A stretch of DNA of 64,000 nucleotides from Faecalibacterium prausnitzii (GTDB taxonomy: Bacteria > Bacillota > Clostridia > Oscillospirales > Ruminococcaceae): NCBI RefSeq assembly GCF_003287405.1, contig NZ_PRLD01000005.1:1-64000 (forward strand), read 5' to 3'. The notes under the pieces were generated by a model, which searched no databases, was not told the origin of the DNA, and saw only the letters and a program-made list of their open reading frames with translations. Below, piece by piece: positions 29,659 to 39,558 of this stretch (positions are counted from its first letter, which is position 1; each line of letters starts with the position of its first letter). Position numbers and translations under genes: made by a program.

Positions 29659-31470
29659 ATGGCAAGAGACAACATCCGCAACTTCTGCATCATTGCACAT
29701 ATCGACCACGGCAAATCCACCCTGTCCGACCGCATTCTGGAACTGACCAAGAGCGTGGACGAGCGCACTATGGAAGACCAGATCCTGGACAACATGGATA
29801 TCGAGCGCGAGCGCGGCATTACCATCAAGGCGCGTGCCGTGACCATGAACTATACCGCAAAGGACGGCAAGACCTACGAGTTCAATCTGATCGATACCCC
29901 GGGTCATGTGGACTTTGCCTACGAGGTCAGCCGCAGTCTGGCTGCCTGCGAGGGCGCTATTCTGGTGGTGGATGCCACGCAGGGCGTGGAAGCGCAGACG
30001 CTGGCCAACACCTATATGGCACTGGAGCACGATCTGGAACTGGTGCCCATCCTGAACAAGATCGACCTGCCCAGTGCCCACCCGGACGAGGTGGCGCAGG
30101 AGGTGGAGGACGTGATCGGCCTGCCCTGCATGGATGCGCCCCGCGTCTCCGCCAAGACCGGCCTGAACATCGATCAGGTGCTGGAGCGTGTGGTCAGCGA
30201 TATCCCCGCTCCCACCGGAGACCCGGACGCACCTTTAAAGGCGCTGATCTTCGACAGCATCTACGACAGCTACAAGGGCGTCATCGTCTACATCCGCGTG
30301 TTCGAGGGCACGGTAAAGCCCGGCGACACCATCCGCATGATGGCTACCGGCGCAGAGTTCACGCTGGTGGAGGTGGGTCACATGGGCGCCACCGCCCTGA
30401 CTCCCTGCGCCCAACTGCAGGCCGGTGAGGTAGGCTACCTGACCGCCAGCATCAAGACGGTGCAGGACACCCGCGTGGGTGATACCGTCACGCTGGCAGA
30501 GCGCCCCACCGCAGAAGCGCTGCCCGGCTACCGTCAGGTCAAGCCCATGGTGTTCTGCGGTATCTACCCTGCCGATGGTGCCAAGTACCCCGACCTGAAG
30601 GACGCGCTGGAAAAATTGCAGCTGAACGACGCCTCCCTGACCTTTGAGCTGGAAACCAGTGCCGCGCTGGGCTTCGGCTTCCGCTGCGGTTTCCTGGGTC
30701 TGCTGCACATGGAGATCATCACCGAGCGTCTGGAGCGGGAGTTCGATCTGGACATCATCACCACCACCCCCAGCGTGCGCTACCGTCTGACCCTGACCGA
30801 CGGCACGGTGGAAATGATCGACAACCCTTCCAGCTACCCGGATCCCAGCAATATCGTCAAACAGGAAGAGCCCTTTGTGGATGTGCACCTGTACACGCCC
30901 AACGACTATGTGGGCGGTCTGATGGATCTGTGCCAGAGCAAGCGCGGCGTGCTGATCGATATGAAGTATCTGGACGATGTGCGGGTGGACCTGCACTATG
31001 CTTTGCCGCTGGGCGAGATCGTGTACGACTTCTTTGATGCCATCAAGAGCCGCAGCCGGGGCTACGCCAGCTACGACTACGAGTTCAAGGAGTACCGCGA
31101 GAGCGATCTGGTCAAGCTGGACTTTTTGCTCAACGGCGACCCCGTGGACGCACTGTCCATGATCGTGTTCCGGGACAACGCCTACGCCAAGGGACGCCGC
31201 ATCTGCGAAAAGCTGCGGGACAACATCCCGCGTAACCTGTTCGAGATCCCGGTGCAGGCAGCCATCGGCGGCAAGATCATTGCCCGCGAGACGGTCAAGG
31301 CCATGCGCAAGGACGTGCTGGCCAAGTGTTACGGCGGCGATATCTCCCGTAAAAAGAAGCTGCTGGAAAAGCAGAAGGAAGGCAAAAAGAAGATGCGTCA
31401 GCTGGGCAGCGTTTCCCTGCCGAGCGAAGCTTTTACCGCCGTGCTCAAGCTGGACAGCGACGACGATTGA
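29659..31470 (+). CDS. lepA: elongation factor 4 (LepA)
   Basis: Ribosomal back-translocase GTPase, 603 residues. G1 [10 protein letters not shown]3 DTPGHVDF, G4 NKIDLP and G5 SAKTG are intact, and the LepA-specific C-terminal domain (from about 490, [24 protein letters not shown]) is present. It starts 19 bp after alr behind GGAGGAAC and ends the operon at a terminator. Confidence 0.97.
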   Translation: MARDNIRNFCIIAHIDHGKSTLSDRILELTKSVDERTMEDQILDNMDIERERGITIKARAVTMNYTAKDGKTYEFNLIDTPGHVDFAYEVSRSLAACEGAILVVDATQGVEAQTLANTYMALEHDLELVPILNKIDLPSAHPDEVAQEVEDVIGLPCMDAPRVSAKTGLNIDQVLERVVSDIPAPTGDPDAPLKALIFDSIYDSYKGVIVYIRVFEGTVKPGDTIRMMATGAEFTLVEVGHMGATALTPCAQLQAGEVGYLTASIKTVQDTRVGDTVTLAERPTAEALPGYRQVKPMVFCGIYPADGAKYPDLKDALEKLQLNDASLTFELETSAALGFGFRCGFLGLLHMEIITERLEREFDLDIITTTPSVRYRLTLTDGTVEMIDNPSSYPDPSNIVKQEEPFVDVHLYTPNDYVGGLMDLCQSKRGVLIDMKYLDDVRVDLHYALPLGEIVYDFFDAIKSRSRGYASYDYEFKEYRESDLVKLDFLLNGDPVDALSMIVFRDNAYAKGRRICEKLRDNIPRNLFEIPVQAAIGGKIIARETVKAMRKDVLAKCYGGDISRKKKLLEKQKEGKKKMRQLGSVSLPSEAFTAVLKLDSDDD

Positions 31471-31483
31471 TCCGCAAATATGC

Positions 31484-31518
31484 AAAAAAGGGATGCTGCG
31501 CTGCGGCATCCCTTTTTT
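31484..31518 (+). terminator. lepA terminator
   Basis: AAAAAAGGGATGC (31484-31496) pairs with GCATCCCTTTTTT (31506-31518), ending in a T-run. Confidence 0.92.
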
Positions 31519-31566
31519 ATGGGAAACTCCCAAATGTGAAATCCGCTCATGGCAGAGATGCACTCT

Positions 31567-31594
31567 TTGCTTTTCACTCTAAATATGTTATAAT
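31567..31594 (+). promoter_or_regulatory. promoter for the metallophosphoesterase and probably the EPS operon
   Basis: TTGCTT (31567-31572), 16 bp, TATAAT (31589-31594). No further promoter or terminator was seen before the EPS genes, which follow with small gaps or overlaps. Confidence 0.65.
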
Positions 31595-31690
31595 TTCTTT
31601 ATATATAAATTTATGTATCCGTTTTTGGAGAGATGGGCTGCGGCCTTGTGCCGCGCGCGTCTCCCTGCAACGTTCCCCCACAGAAAGGAT

Positions 31691-32626
31691 GTGGCCTTTA
31701 TCAAAGCAAAGCACGGAAAAGGCGCAGCGCAAAACGGCAGACACAGCGGCAGCTGCGCACAGGCACCGGCTTCCCGGTGGAAGCAGGTGCTGCTGACCCT
31801 GCTGATCTTTATTGCTCTGCTCGCTCTGATCGGCGGGGCGCTGTGGCAGAATATCTGCTATAACCGTACCCACTATACCGCAGAGTTTTATCAGATCCAT
31901 TCCCGCAAGCTGACCCAGAGCTGCCGGGTCGTTTTTCTCACCGATTTACATCTGCGGGAGTACGGGCAGGATAACTGCGAGCTGGTGCAGGATATCCACA
32001 GCCTTGCCCCGGATCTGATCCTGCTGGGCGGCGATCTTGTGACCTACGGCGAAGGTTCCAGCTATGATAATATGCTTTCCCTGTGCAGTCAGCTGAGCGA
32101 GATCGCGCCGGTATGCGGGGTGCTGGGCAACCATGAGGACGAGCTGTATTTTCTGGACGGCGATCAGGCTCTGGTGGAAAAGTTCACCGCCGCCGGGGTG
32201 ACCATCCTGCGCAATCAGGAAGCGCGCTATACCGTCCGCGACAATGTCATCAGCATTCTGGGTGTGGAGGGCAGCCCGGAGGACTTTTATAATTACGGAG
32301 CAAGCACCTTTATGGACAGCGTGGAGCCGCAGACAGACTACGATCTGCGCATCTGTCTGGCACACGTTCCCACCTACTTTCCTGAGCATCTGGAAAATTA
32401 TTCCTTTGAACTGGGTCTGGCCGGGCACACCCACGGCGGCATCGTGCGGCTGCCGAAGATCGGCCCGCTTTATAGCGCCGAGGAGGGCTTTCTGCCCGAC
32501 TATGCCGGTGGCAGCTATGAGCTTGCCAACAACGCCACCCTCATCGTAAGCCGGGGACTGGGCGATTCCAGCTGGGTGCCCCGCATCAATAACGTGCCGG
32601 AGCTTTCGGTCATTGACATCGACTAA
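31691..32626 (+). CDS. membrane-anchored calcineurin-like metallophosphoesterase
   Basis: About 311 residues. Metal-binding motifs are in order: TDLHLRE (D-x-H), GGDLV, GNHED and AGHTHGG, as in YkuE/YaeI-type phosphoesterases. One membrane helix (VLLTLLIFIALLALIGGAL) precedes the catalytic domain. The frame opens at ATG 31613, but that has no ribosome site; I place the start at GTG 31691 after AGAAAGG (spacing only 2 nt), so the N terminus is uncertain. Some relatives hydrolyse UDP-diacylglucosamine, but the substrate here is unknown. It lies 46 bp before the EPS genes. Confidence 0.8.
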   Translation: MAFIKAKHGKGAAQNGRHSGSCAQAPASRWKQVLLTLLIFIALLALIGGALWQNICYNRTHYTAEFYQIHSRKLTQSCRVVFLTDLHLREYGQDNCELVQDIHSLAPDLILLGGDLVTYGEGSSYDNMLSLCSQLSEIAPVCGVLGNHEDELYFLDGDQALVEKFTAAGVTILRNQEARYTVRDNVISILGVEGSPEDFYNYGASTFMDSVEPQTDYDLRICLAHVPTYFPEHLENYSFELGLAGHTHGGIVRLPKIGPLYSAEEGFLPDYAGGSYELANNATLIVSRGLGDSSWVPRINNVPELSVIDID

Positions 32627-32672
32627 GCAGTCTGCACCGCGCGTGCAGGCCGCTGCAAAAGGGTAGAATGCC

Positions 32673-33971
32673 ATGGATGACATCAAAGAAAAGATCAAAC
32701 AGGCGCTGCGCCATATCTGGATCAATAAATACCGTCTGTTTTTCTGCCTGCTGACCTTGTGCTGTCTGTTCGGGCTGGTTCACTATTTCAAAAGTGCGGA
32801 CAGCGCCACTGCCAGCATCTCCTTCAATTACTCCGAGGCGGCGCTTGGCATGAACCCCAACAAGACCCGCTTCAACGCCTACGAGATCGTTTCGGACGAG
32901 GTGATGGAACGCGCCATCCGGCGGGTGGGACTGCAGGACAGCCTGACGGCATCTCAGCTGGCGGAGTGCCTTTACCTCAGCCCGGAAGGCACCGGCAGCG
33001 CCAATGGCAGCGAGTATATCAGCACCAACTACTATCTTTCCATCAATACCCGCAAGCTGGAGCTTGGCAGCCGCAAGCCCATGGATCTTTTGCAGAGCGT
33101 GTGCGAATCCTACCGGGAGATCTTTCAGAGCAGCTACTGCGACAACCAGAGCCTGCTGAAGGAAAAGCTGGACGTGACCTCTGCGTGTGAGCCTTATCTG
33201 CGGCTGAACGAGCTGGAGGTGCGCGCTGAGGGGCTGAACCGCTACCTGAACGCTCGTCTGCAGGAGAACAAAAGCTTTACGGACGAGGCAAACCCCGACT
33301 CTGCCACCAACAACTTTACCACGCTGGGTAAAAAGATCAACAATCTGGTAGCTTACGATCTACCCAATGCCATGGCCTTTGTCATTGAGGGCGGCGTTGC
33401 CCGCGACCCGTCCATGCTGACCAGCATTCTGGAATACAAGAACAAAATCGACGATCTTGCCATGCGCACTCAGCAGGCTTATTATGACGCCGATAAAAAG
33501 GGCATTTCCATCTACGAAAAGTCCATGACCTCCATCATGATGATCCCCACCGTGGATGAGGACAGCGAATACTATATGTCCCGCACCAAGACCGCCATGG
33601 ACGCGCTGGCGCGCTCGGCAGACGCTTCTCTGTCCGATGCCACCGATTACCAGTCCGAGATCGTGAGCACGAACTATGTGATCCAGAAGATCCGGGAGCT
33701 GGATGCCGGGCAGCCGCGCTTGGCCGAGGCACAGGCCATGGTGAACAAGCTGGAAGCTGCCATTAACGAGATCTCGGAGCAGCTGTTCGTGCTGGACAAA
33801 GCCTACGTCAAGTATAAATCCCAGAACTATATCACCTTTAGCTACGGTTCATCCTCCTTTATCCAGCGGCTGAGCCCGAAAAAGACCCTGATGGAGTCTG
33901 TTGCCGTGATGCTGGGCGGCGCATGGCTGCTCCACGAACGGAAACGCAGAAAGGTAAGGCACCACAAATGA
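32673..33971 (+). CDS. Wzz-like polysaccharide chain-length protein
   Basis: 432 residues: cytoplasmic basic N terminus, membrane helix (LFFCLLTLCCLFGLVHYF, about 21-38), a large extracytoplasmic coiled region and a second helix near the C terminus (MESVAVMLGGAWLL). This is the topology of Wzz/CapA-type polysaccharide co-polymerases that set glycan length. No kinase domain is attached. It overlaps the next gene by 4 bp (ATGA), suggesting that the two Wzz-like proteins are made together. Confidence 0.7.
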   Translation: MDDIKEKIKQALRHIWINKYRLFFCLLTLCCLFGLVHYFKSADSATASISFNYSEAALGMNPNKTRFNAYEIVSDEVMERAIRRVGLQDSLTASQLAECLYLSPEGTGSANGSEYISTNYYLSINTRKLELGSRKPMDLLQSVCESYREIFQSSYCDNQSLLKEKLDVTSACEPYLRLNELEVRAEGLNRYLNARLQENKSFTDEANPDSATNNFTTLGKKINNLVAYDLPNAMAFVIEGGVARDPSMLTSILEYKNKIDDLAMRTQQAYYDADKKGISIYEKSMTSIMMIPTVDEDSEYYMSRTKTAMDALARSADASLSDATDYQSEIVSTNYVIQKIRELDAGQPRLAEAQAMVNKLEAAINEISEQLFVLDKAYVKYKSQNYITFSYGSSSFIQRLSPKKTLMESVAVMLGGAWLLHERKRRKVRHHK

Positions 33972-35806
33972 AAAAGTTTGAGATCCTGCGCTATCTGAAG
34001 CGTTTCAGCCTGCTGATCTTTCTGGTGTCGCTGGCAGGTGCGGCCGCCATCTACCTGTATGCGGACGGTCGGCAGAAGTACACTGCATCGGTCATCATCC
34101 GCTATACCAACGACGGTATCTCGGACGGCTACACCCCGGACGGCAGCGAGCTGGATGTCAACGAGATCTATTCCTCCACGGTCATTTCGCAAGCCATGGA
34201 TGCGCTGGGCGCTTCCGGGCGGCTGAGCACCATCCGTTCCAACATTTCGGTGACCCCGGTGATTTCAGAGGATCAGCAGACTATCAATGAGGCACTGCTG
34301 GATAAGGGCGAAGAGGTGACCTATTTCCCCGACACCTACAAGGTGAGCCTTGTGGTAGACGGATCGCTGGGCGCGGGCTATGCCCGCAATATGCTGGATG
34401 CTATCATCCAGAGCTACTGCACCTATTATACGGAAAAATATGTGGAGCAGAAGCTTTCGCTCAACCCATCCTCCGGTCTGCTGGACAACGGCTACGACTA
34501 CTACGAGTGCATCCGCATTCTGGAAAACGATACCAACGAGATGCAGGACTATCTGCTGAATAAGCGGGAGCACTACCCGGACTTCCGCTCCTCCCGCACC
34601 GGCTACACCTATGCAGACCTGTGCGATATCTATTCCGATTTTAAAAAATACACCATCCCAGAGCTGTACGCCTATGTGCTCAACGGTCCGCAGGTGCGGG
34701 ACGGCACGGTGCTGCAGGAGTATCTGGCCAACTGCATCGAGACTGCAAAGCAGAACGAACAGATCTCCACCGAGCAGCGGGACAGCCTGTGGGCTCTGAC
34801 CGACCAGTATGTGTACAAGAACGCCGACCTGCTGCAAAACTATTTTACCGACCGGGGCGAGGTGGTGTCCTCGGACTACATCTTGGGCAACATCGAGCTG
34901 GAGGGCGCGGGCGATAAGGCACAGACCACCTACGACGGTCTGGTGCTGAAACTGGTGTCACTGGAACAGCAGGTGGCTGCCAGCCAGATCGACCGACAGT
35001 TTCAGGAGGAGATCCTGCAAAGCTTCCGCAACGTGGATTTTGGCGGCACAGACGAGCAGCACGCCAAGATGGAAAGCCTGATCAATGACTACGAGGCACA
35101 GCTGAAGCGCTACTACGAGATCATCAATACCAGCAGCAAGGAGCTGAACCTGTACATCAGCGCGGATTATCTGAAGATGATCAGCTCGGTGCAGGTTGCT
35201 GCTGCTATCAACGTCAAGCTGTATTTGATGCTGGCGCTGGTGCTGTTCTTCGTCATCGGCTGCTGCGGTGCCGTTTTGCTGGGCCGTATCTCCGATATCG
35301 TGGATTATCTGCTGTATGTGGACAAAAAGACCGGGCTGCCCAACCGCGAAAAGCTCAATGTTTATATCAGCAGTATGGCAGACCGCATCCTGCCGGAAGA
35401 TTATACCTGCTTTGCTTTGCAGCTGGATAATCTGTCCGATATGAGCCGCCGCTTTGGCTACCATGTAGGCGATGGCATCCTGAAGGATTTTTCCGGTCTG
35501 CTGCAGCTGATGGGTGATACCGACGGCACGGTGGGCTACAACGGCGCGGGCAAGTTCCTTGCCTTCTTTGGTGAGTGCAGCAGCCGGAAGGCAGAGGTCA
35601 TGATCCGCATCCTGCAAAGTCAGGTGGACGAGTACAACAAGCTGAACCCGGAGTACCCCATCCTGTTCACCGCCGCATGGGCGACCTCTTCGGAGGATGA
35701 TATCTATAATGTGCGGGATCTGGTGCGCACAGCGCAGAAAAAGATGTCCCTGATCGCAGAGGAGGGCGGCTCTGCCCTTGCCGGGATCGAAAGAGGTGGA
35801 GTATGA
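33968..35806 (+). CDS. Wzz-like protein fused to a degenerate GGDEF domain
   Basis: 612 residues. The N-terminal 440 are Wzz-like: membrane helix about 12-31, an extracytoplasmic coiled region and a second helix about 414-438. A cytoplasmic GGDEF-type domain follows from 452 (DKKTGLPNREKL, the normal DxxTGLxNR entry; LQLDNLSDMSRRFGYHVGDG, the substrate helix). The signature itself reads GAGKF (526-530) instead of GGDEF, so cyclase activity is very unlikely and it may be a nucleotide sensor. It overlaps both neighbours by 4 bp. Confidence 0.8.
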   Translation: MKKFEILRYLKRFSLLIFLVSLAGAAAIYLYADGRQKYTASVIIRYTNDGISDGYTPDGSELDVNEIYSSTVISQAMDALGASGRLSTIRSNISVTPVISEDQQTINEALLDKGEEVTYFPDTYKVSLVVDGSLGAGYARNMLDAIIQSYCTYYTEKYVEQKLSLNPSSGLLDNGYDYYECIRILENDTNEMQDYLLNKREHYPDFRSSRTGYTYADLCDIYSDFKKYTIPELYAYVLNGPQVRDGTVLQEYLANCIETAKQNEQISTEQRDSLWALTDQYVYKNADLLQNYFTDRGEVVSSDYILGNIELEGAGDKAQTTYDGLVLKLVSLEQQVAASQIDRQFQEEILQSFRNVDFGGTDEQHAKMESLINDYEAQLKRYYEIINTSSKELNLYISADYLKMISSVQVAAAINVKLYLMLALVLFFVIGCCGAVLLGRISDIVDYLLYVDKKTGLPNREKLNVYISSMADRILPEDYTCFALQLDNLSDMSRRFGYHVGDGILKDFSGLLQLMGDTDGTVGYNGAGKFLAFFGECSSRKAEVMIRILQSQVDEYNKLNPEYPILFTAAWATSSEDDIYNVRDLVRTAQKKMSLIAEEGGSALAGIERGGV

Positions 35807-37002
35807 TCCGCAACCGACGCGCTTACCAGTTGATCCAATGCCGCACCCACAGTCGTCTGCTGGCGGGTGCTGCCGCCGTGTGCGCCGCCGCCTGCGGTCA
35901 CGCAGACCTTGCGTTGTACCATCTGCTGCACCGGGGCGGTGCACCGCTGCCGGACAGCACACAGGCCGACCGTGCTGCGCTGACAGCATTGTGTCCGAAG
36001 CCCGCAGCGGAGGGGGAATGCCCGCCGCTGCCGCCGCAGGACCCGGCGGTGACGCTTTCGGTCATCGTGCCGGTGTATAACGGCGAAGCCACCATTGCTG
36101 CTTGTCTGGACAGCATTTTGCAGCAGGATACCGACTGCACCGTGCAGCTGATCGTGGTGGACAGCGATTCCACCGACGGTACAGCCGCTGTGCTGGAACG
36201 CTACCGGGCACAGCCCGGGGTGGTGCTGTGCAATTGCATCGCACCCCGCAGCGCTGCTGCCGCCCGCAACGAAGGGCTGCGCCATGCCGTGGGGCGCTGG
36301 CTGATGTTCGTGGACAGCGATGATCTGTTATTGCCCGGTGCAATCCGTACCCTGCTGGAGGCCGCACAGCGCCTTGATGCCGATGTAGTGCAGGGCGGCT
36401 GGCAGTACCTGTACACGGATGGCAGCTACGGTCCGGTGCAGTGCTACCCGGCGGCGGTCTACATCGGTAACGCTGCGCCGGAGCGATTTGAGCTGCCCGG
36501 AATGCCATGGGGTAAAATCTACCGGCGGGAGCTGTTTGCACAGGTGCGCTTTCCGGCTTACTATACCTGCTTTGAGGATACCATCATCCATTTTCTGGTG
36601 TTCCGTCAGGCAAAAGCAGTGGTCTCTGTGCCGGAGGTCGTCTACCTGTGGCGCAAAAACCCCAAGGGACTTACCGCCACCAGCCAGCACCGCCCTGCAG
36701 CCGTGCAGAGCTACTGGATCATGGAGCAGCTGCTGGCGCAGGATGCCGCGCTGGGCTTGCCCCACGATGCCCTGTACCGCTGCAGCCTGACGCTGCAGCT
36801 TTCGGCTTTTTGCTATGCCACCATATCTGGATTGCCGCAGGAAACGCAGCAGGCCGTTTTCCGGCTGTGCTGCGCACTGTATGCCAAGGCGCTGCCGCAG
36901 GAGAGCGCACTGCCCCGCCGTGCTCGCTGGGGCACCCGTGCGCTGCGGCAGCAGGACTTTGGGCTGTGGTGCCGCTACGGCAGAAGATTTCAGTTGTTAT
37001 AA
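35803..37002 (+). CDS. GT2-family glycosyltransferase (EPS)
   Basis: 399 residues. GT-A fold from about 85: LSVIVPVYNGEATIAACLDS, a DSDSTDG loop, then the DxD motif in FVDSDDLLLPGAI (about 168-180). About 80 extra N-terminal residues precede the domain, containing a possible weak hydrophobic segment, and are not typical. The start overlaps the upstream gene by 4 bp. It adds one sugar of the repeat unit; donor unknown. Confidence 0.85.
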   Translation: MIRNRRAYQLIQCRTHSRLLAGAAAVCAAACGHADLALYHLLHRGGAPLPDSTQADRAALTALCPKPAAEGECPPLPPQDPAVTLSVIVPVYNGEATIAACLDSILQQDTDCTVQLIVVDSDSTDGTAAVLERYRAQPGVVLCNCIAPRSAAAARNEGLRHAVGRWLMFVDSDDLLLPGAIRTLLEAAQRLDADVVQGGWQYLYTDGSYGPVQCYPAAVYIGNAAPERFELPGMPWGKIYRRELFAQVRFPAYYTCFEDTIIHFLVFRQAKAVVSVPEVVYLWRKNPKGLTATSQHRPAAVQSYWIMEQLLAQDAALGLPHDALYRCSLTLQLSAFCYATISGLPQETQQAVFRLCCALYAKALPQESALPRRARWGTRALRQQDFGLWCRYGRRFQLL

Positions 37003-37017
37003 TGTGAGGAGTACCCC

Positions 37018-38130
37018 ATGATACGAGTGCTGCATTCGGTCAGCAATATGGACCGCGGCGGGATCGAGACCATGCTGATGAACTACTACCGGCATATCGA
37101 CCGCAGCAAGGTTCAGTTTGATTTTATCGTCAACAAGAAAAAGCCCGGCGACTACGACGATGAGATCCGCCGTCTGGGCGGTCATATCTACCAAAGCCCC
37201 GGGCTTGACCCGCTGCATTACCCGGCGTATCTGCGCTTTGTGCAGCAGACCGTGGCCGCAGACCCCCGCATCCGCATCCTGCACGCCCACAACGAGGCCA
37301 TGGGGCTGTACGCCCTGAAGGGCGCGGAGAAGGCGGGGCTGCCCGTGCGCATTGCCCACGCCCATAATATCTGGATCGTCCGGGACTACAAGTGGCCGCT
37401 GAAGATGTTCTGCAAGCAGCTGCTGCCCGGCGCGGCCACCCACCTGTGGGCCTGCGGACGGGATGCGGGCATCTATTATTTTGGCAAGGCAGACTGGGAG
37501 CGCCGGGGACAGATCATTCCCAACGCCATCGAGCCGGAGACCTTCCGCTTCTCCCCCGCCGTCCGCGCCGAAATGCGGGCGCGCTACGGGCTGGAGGATC
37601 GGGTGGTGCTTGGCCATGTAGGGCGCTTTGACGTCCGCAAGAACCACGAACGTCTGCTGGAGATCTTTGCTGCCTTTTTGCAGCTGGAGCCCCGGGCAAT
37701 GCTGGTACTCATCGGCACCGGCAGGCTGGAACCGGCTGTCCGCGCACAGGCGCAGGAACTGGGCATCACAGACCATATCCTGTTTGCCGGGCTGCAAAGC
37801 AATGTGGCAGACTGGTACCAGTTGATGGATCTCTTCGTCATGCCCTCCCGCTTCGAGGGTCTGCCGGTGGTGGGCATCGAGGCGCAGGCTGCCGGGCTGG
37901 GGTGCGTATTTTCGGACGCAGTGCCGGAGGAGGTGCTGCTTTCTGACCATGCCATCCAGATCCCGCTTTCTGCCAGCAATGCAGACTGGGCAGCTGGCTT
38001 GCAGCGGATGCTGCAACAGCCCTGCGACCGCTCTGCCGGTGCAGAACTGATCCGGCAGGCAGGCTACGATATCAACATCGCCGCCGCCCGCTTACAGCAG
38101 CAGTACCTGCAACTAAGCGGAGAGGCGTAA
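37018..38130 (+). CDS. GT4-family glycosyltransferase (EPS)
   Basis: 370 residues. The N terminus VLHSVSNMDRGGIETMLMNYYR is typical of EpsF/CapM-like GT4 enzymes, and GHVGRFDVRKNHERLLEIF plus PSRFEGLPVVGIEAQAAGL form the donor site (E-x7-E). It starts 15 bp after the GT2 gene. Retaining transferase working on the lipid-linked repeat unit at the cytoplasmic face. Confidence 0.9.
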   Translation: MIRVLHSVSNMDRGGIETMLMNYYRHIDRSKVQFDFIVNKKKPGDYDDEIRRLGGHIYQSPGLDPLHYPAYLRFVQQTVAADPRIRILHAHNEAMGLYALKGAEKAGLPVRIAHAHNIWIVRDYKWPLKMFCKQLLPGAATHLWACGRDAGIYYFGKADWERRGQIIPNAIEPETFRFSPAVRAEMRARYGLEDRVVLGHVGRFDVRKNHERLLEIFAAFLQLEPRAMLVLIGTGRLEPAVRAQAQELGITDHILFAGLQSNVADWYQLMDLFVMPSRFEGLPVVGIEAQAAGLGCVFSDAVPEEVLLSDHAIQIPLSASNADWAAGLQRMLQQPCDRSAGAELIRQAGYDINIAAARLQQQYLQLSGEA

Positions 38131-38173
38131 GTCACCTGCGGGAACACCCGCTACAAAAGGAGAACCCTTTTTC

Positions 38174-39553
38174 ATGCGCACATTGGATCAGATCCTGACC
38201 AAAAAGGATTATAGCCGGAAAACACCGGCCTCTTTATTTTATAAGGACAGCCCGCTGTGGCAAAGGCTGCTGACCATCGGCTGCGTGGTCTTTTTGTCCT
38301 GTGCCGGGCTGGGGGAGTGGAAACCTATCAACAGTGCAGTGGGCGGTCTGCCCAAGGCCGTTGCGCTGGGGGTGATCGGGCTGGCGGTGCTGTACGCTCT
38401 GTTTTACCCGGACGAAAAGCGCTTCCGGGAGATCTGGAAGCCTACCCTGCTGTATATGTCCCTGATGGTGGCGTTGTTTTTCTGGTCGATAGTCATCTGG
38501 ATCGAAAGCTTTGCTGCGGTGTCCTCCATGATCCGCAGCTGTTCTAAGCTTTTGTTCCAGAGCATTGCCATCCTTACTGCCGTGGCGCTGGTCTATCTGT
38601 TTCGGGAAAAGGCAATCGAACTGTTCACCATCAGCATCTGTATTACCAACACTGCCATCATGCTGATGAGCGTTCCCGGATATGGCGTTGCAGCCAGCCT
38701 CCAGTCTCTCATCACCTGTCTGGTCACCTTCGGCGATGCAGACGGCTACGCGCTGCAGCTGGAGATCCATGATCTGACCTTTGTGTTCGGACAGATGGTT
38801 TTGTATTATACCGTCTTTGCGCCCCATGACACTCAGCAGGAAAAACGCAAACGTCGGCGGTATCTGCTTGCCTGCTGCTGGTTTTTTCTGGTCGGTATGA
38901 AGCGCAGCGCCATTCCGGCAGTGCTCTTGTTTGTTCTGATTGCTTTGTTTTTCCGTAAGCGCAAGGTGCCCAGCTGGGTTTACCCGACAGTGGGCGGGTG
39001 CTGCATCCTGTTTTTTCTGGCATTTCTTTACTGTGTGCGTAATGGCATCATTTCAAGGCTTTTGAACAGTGTTGGCGTAGATATGATGGGACGGGACTAC
39101 CTGTGGAGCATGGCAAACCCCTACTATGAATTATCCATTACCTATTTTGGCCATGGCTTTGAATATGTGGATACCATCATTAGCCAGTGGTACGATGCGG
39201 GACTTATCAACCAGCCCTTTCCTTTCCACAACGATATCCTGAAGGTCTTTGTAGAAATGGGCTTTCCGGGTTTTCTGCTCTGGTCCGGCATTCAATATAT
39301 TCTGACCCCGCTGTTCTGGCAGCACTATGCAGACCAGCAGACCACACTGCTGTATCTGTGCGAACTGGGCTATATGACGGTGACCTATCTGACCGATAAC
39401 ACTGCCTTTTATTTCTGGAGCACGATGGCGTTGCGTCTGGTGACGCTTGCCTATGCAATGGAGCGCAAAAAGCCCCCGAAGCCCAAGGTGTGGATGCCGG
39501 ACAGTCGGCAGGAGATGCGGGATCGCATCCATATTCTGATGCAGGAGGGCTGA
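38174..39553 (+). CDS. O-antigen/EPS polymerase-like protein (Wzy)
   Basis: 459 residues with about ten to twelve membrane helices and a long extracytoplasmic loop after about residue 285 (GRDYLWSMANPYYELSITYFGHGFEYV), matching the Wzy/O-antigen-ligase layout. Primary-sequence similarity in this family is weak, so the call rests on topology and context. It polymerises repeat units outside the membrane. No flippase gene is present in this cluster. Confidence 0.72.
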   Translation: MRTLDQILTKKDYSRKTPASLFYKDSPLWQRLLTIGCVVFLSCAGLGEWKPINSAVGGLPKAVALGVIGLAVLYALFYPDEKRFREIWKPTLLYMSLMVALFFWSIVIWIESFAAVSSMIRSCSKLLFQSIAILTAVALVYLFREKAIELFTISICITNTAIMLMSVPGYGVAASLQSLITCLVTFGDADGYALQLEIHDLTFVFGQMVLYYTVFAPHDTQQEKRKRRRYLLACCWFFLVGMKRSAIPAVLLFVLIALFFRKRKVPSWVYPTVGGCCILFFLAFLYCVRNGIISRLLNSVGVDMMGRDYLWSMANPYYELSITYFGHGFEYVDTIISQWYDAGLINQPFPFHNDILKVFVEMGFPGFLLWSGIQYILTPLFWQHYADQQTTLLYLCELGYMTVTYLTDNTAFYFWSTMALRLVTLAYAMERKKPPKPKVWMPDSRQEMRDRIHILMQEG

Positions 39554-39558
39554 CAGAG

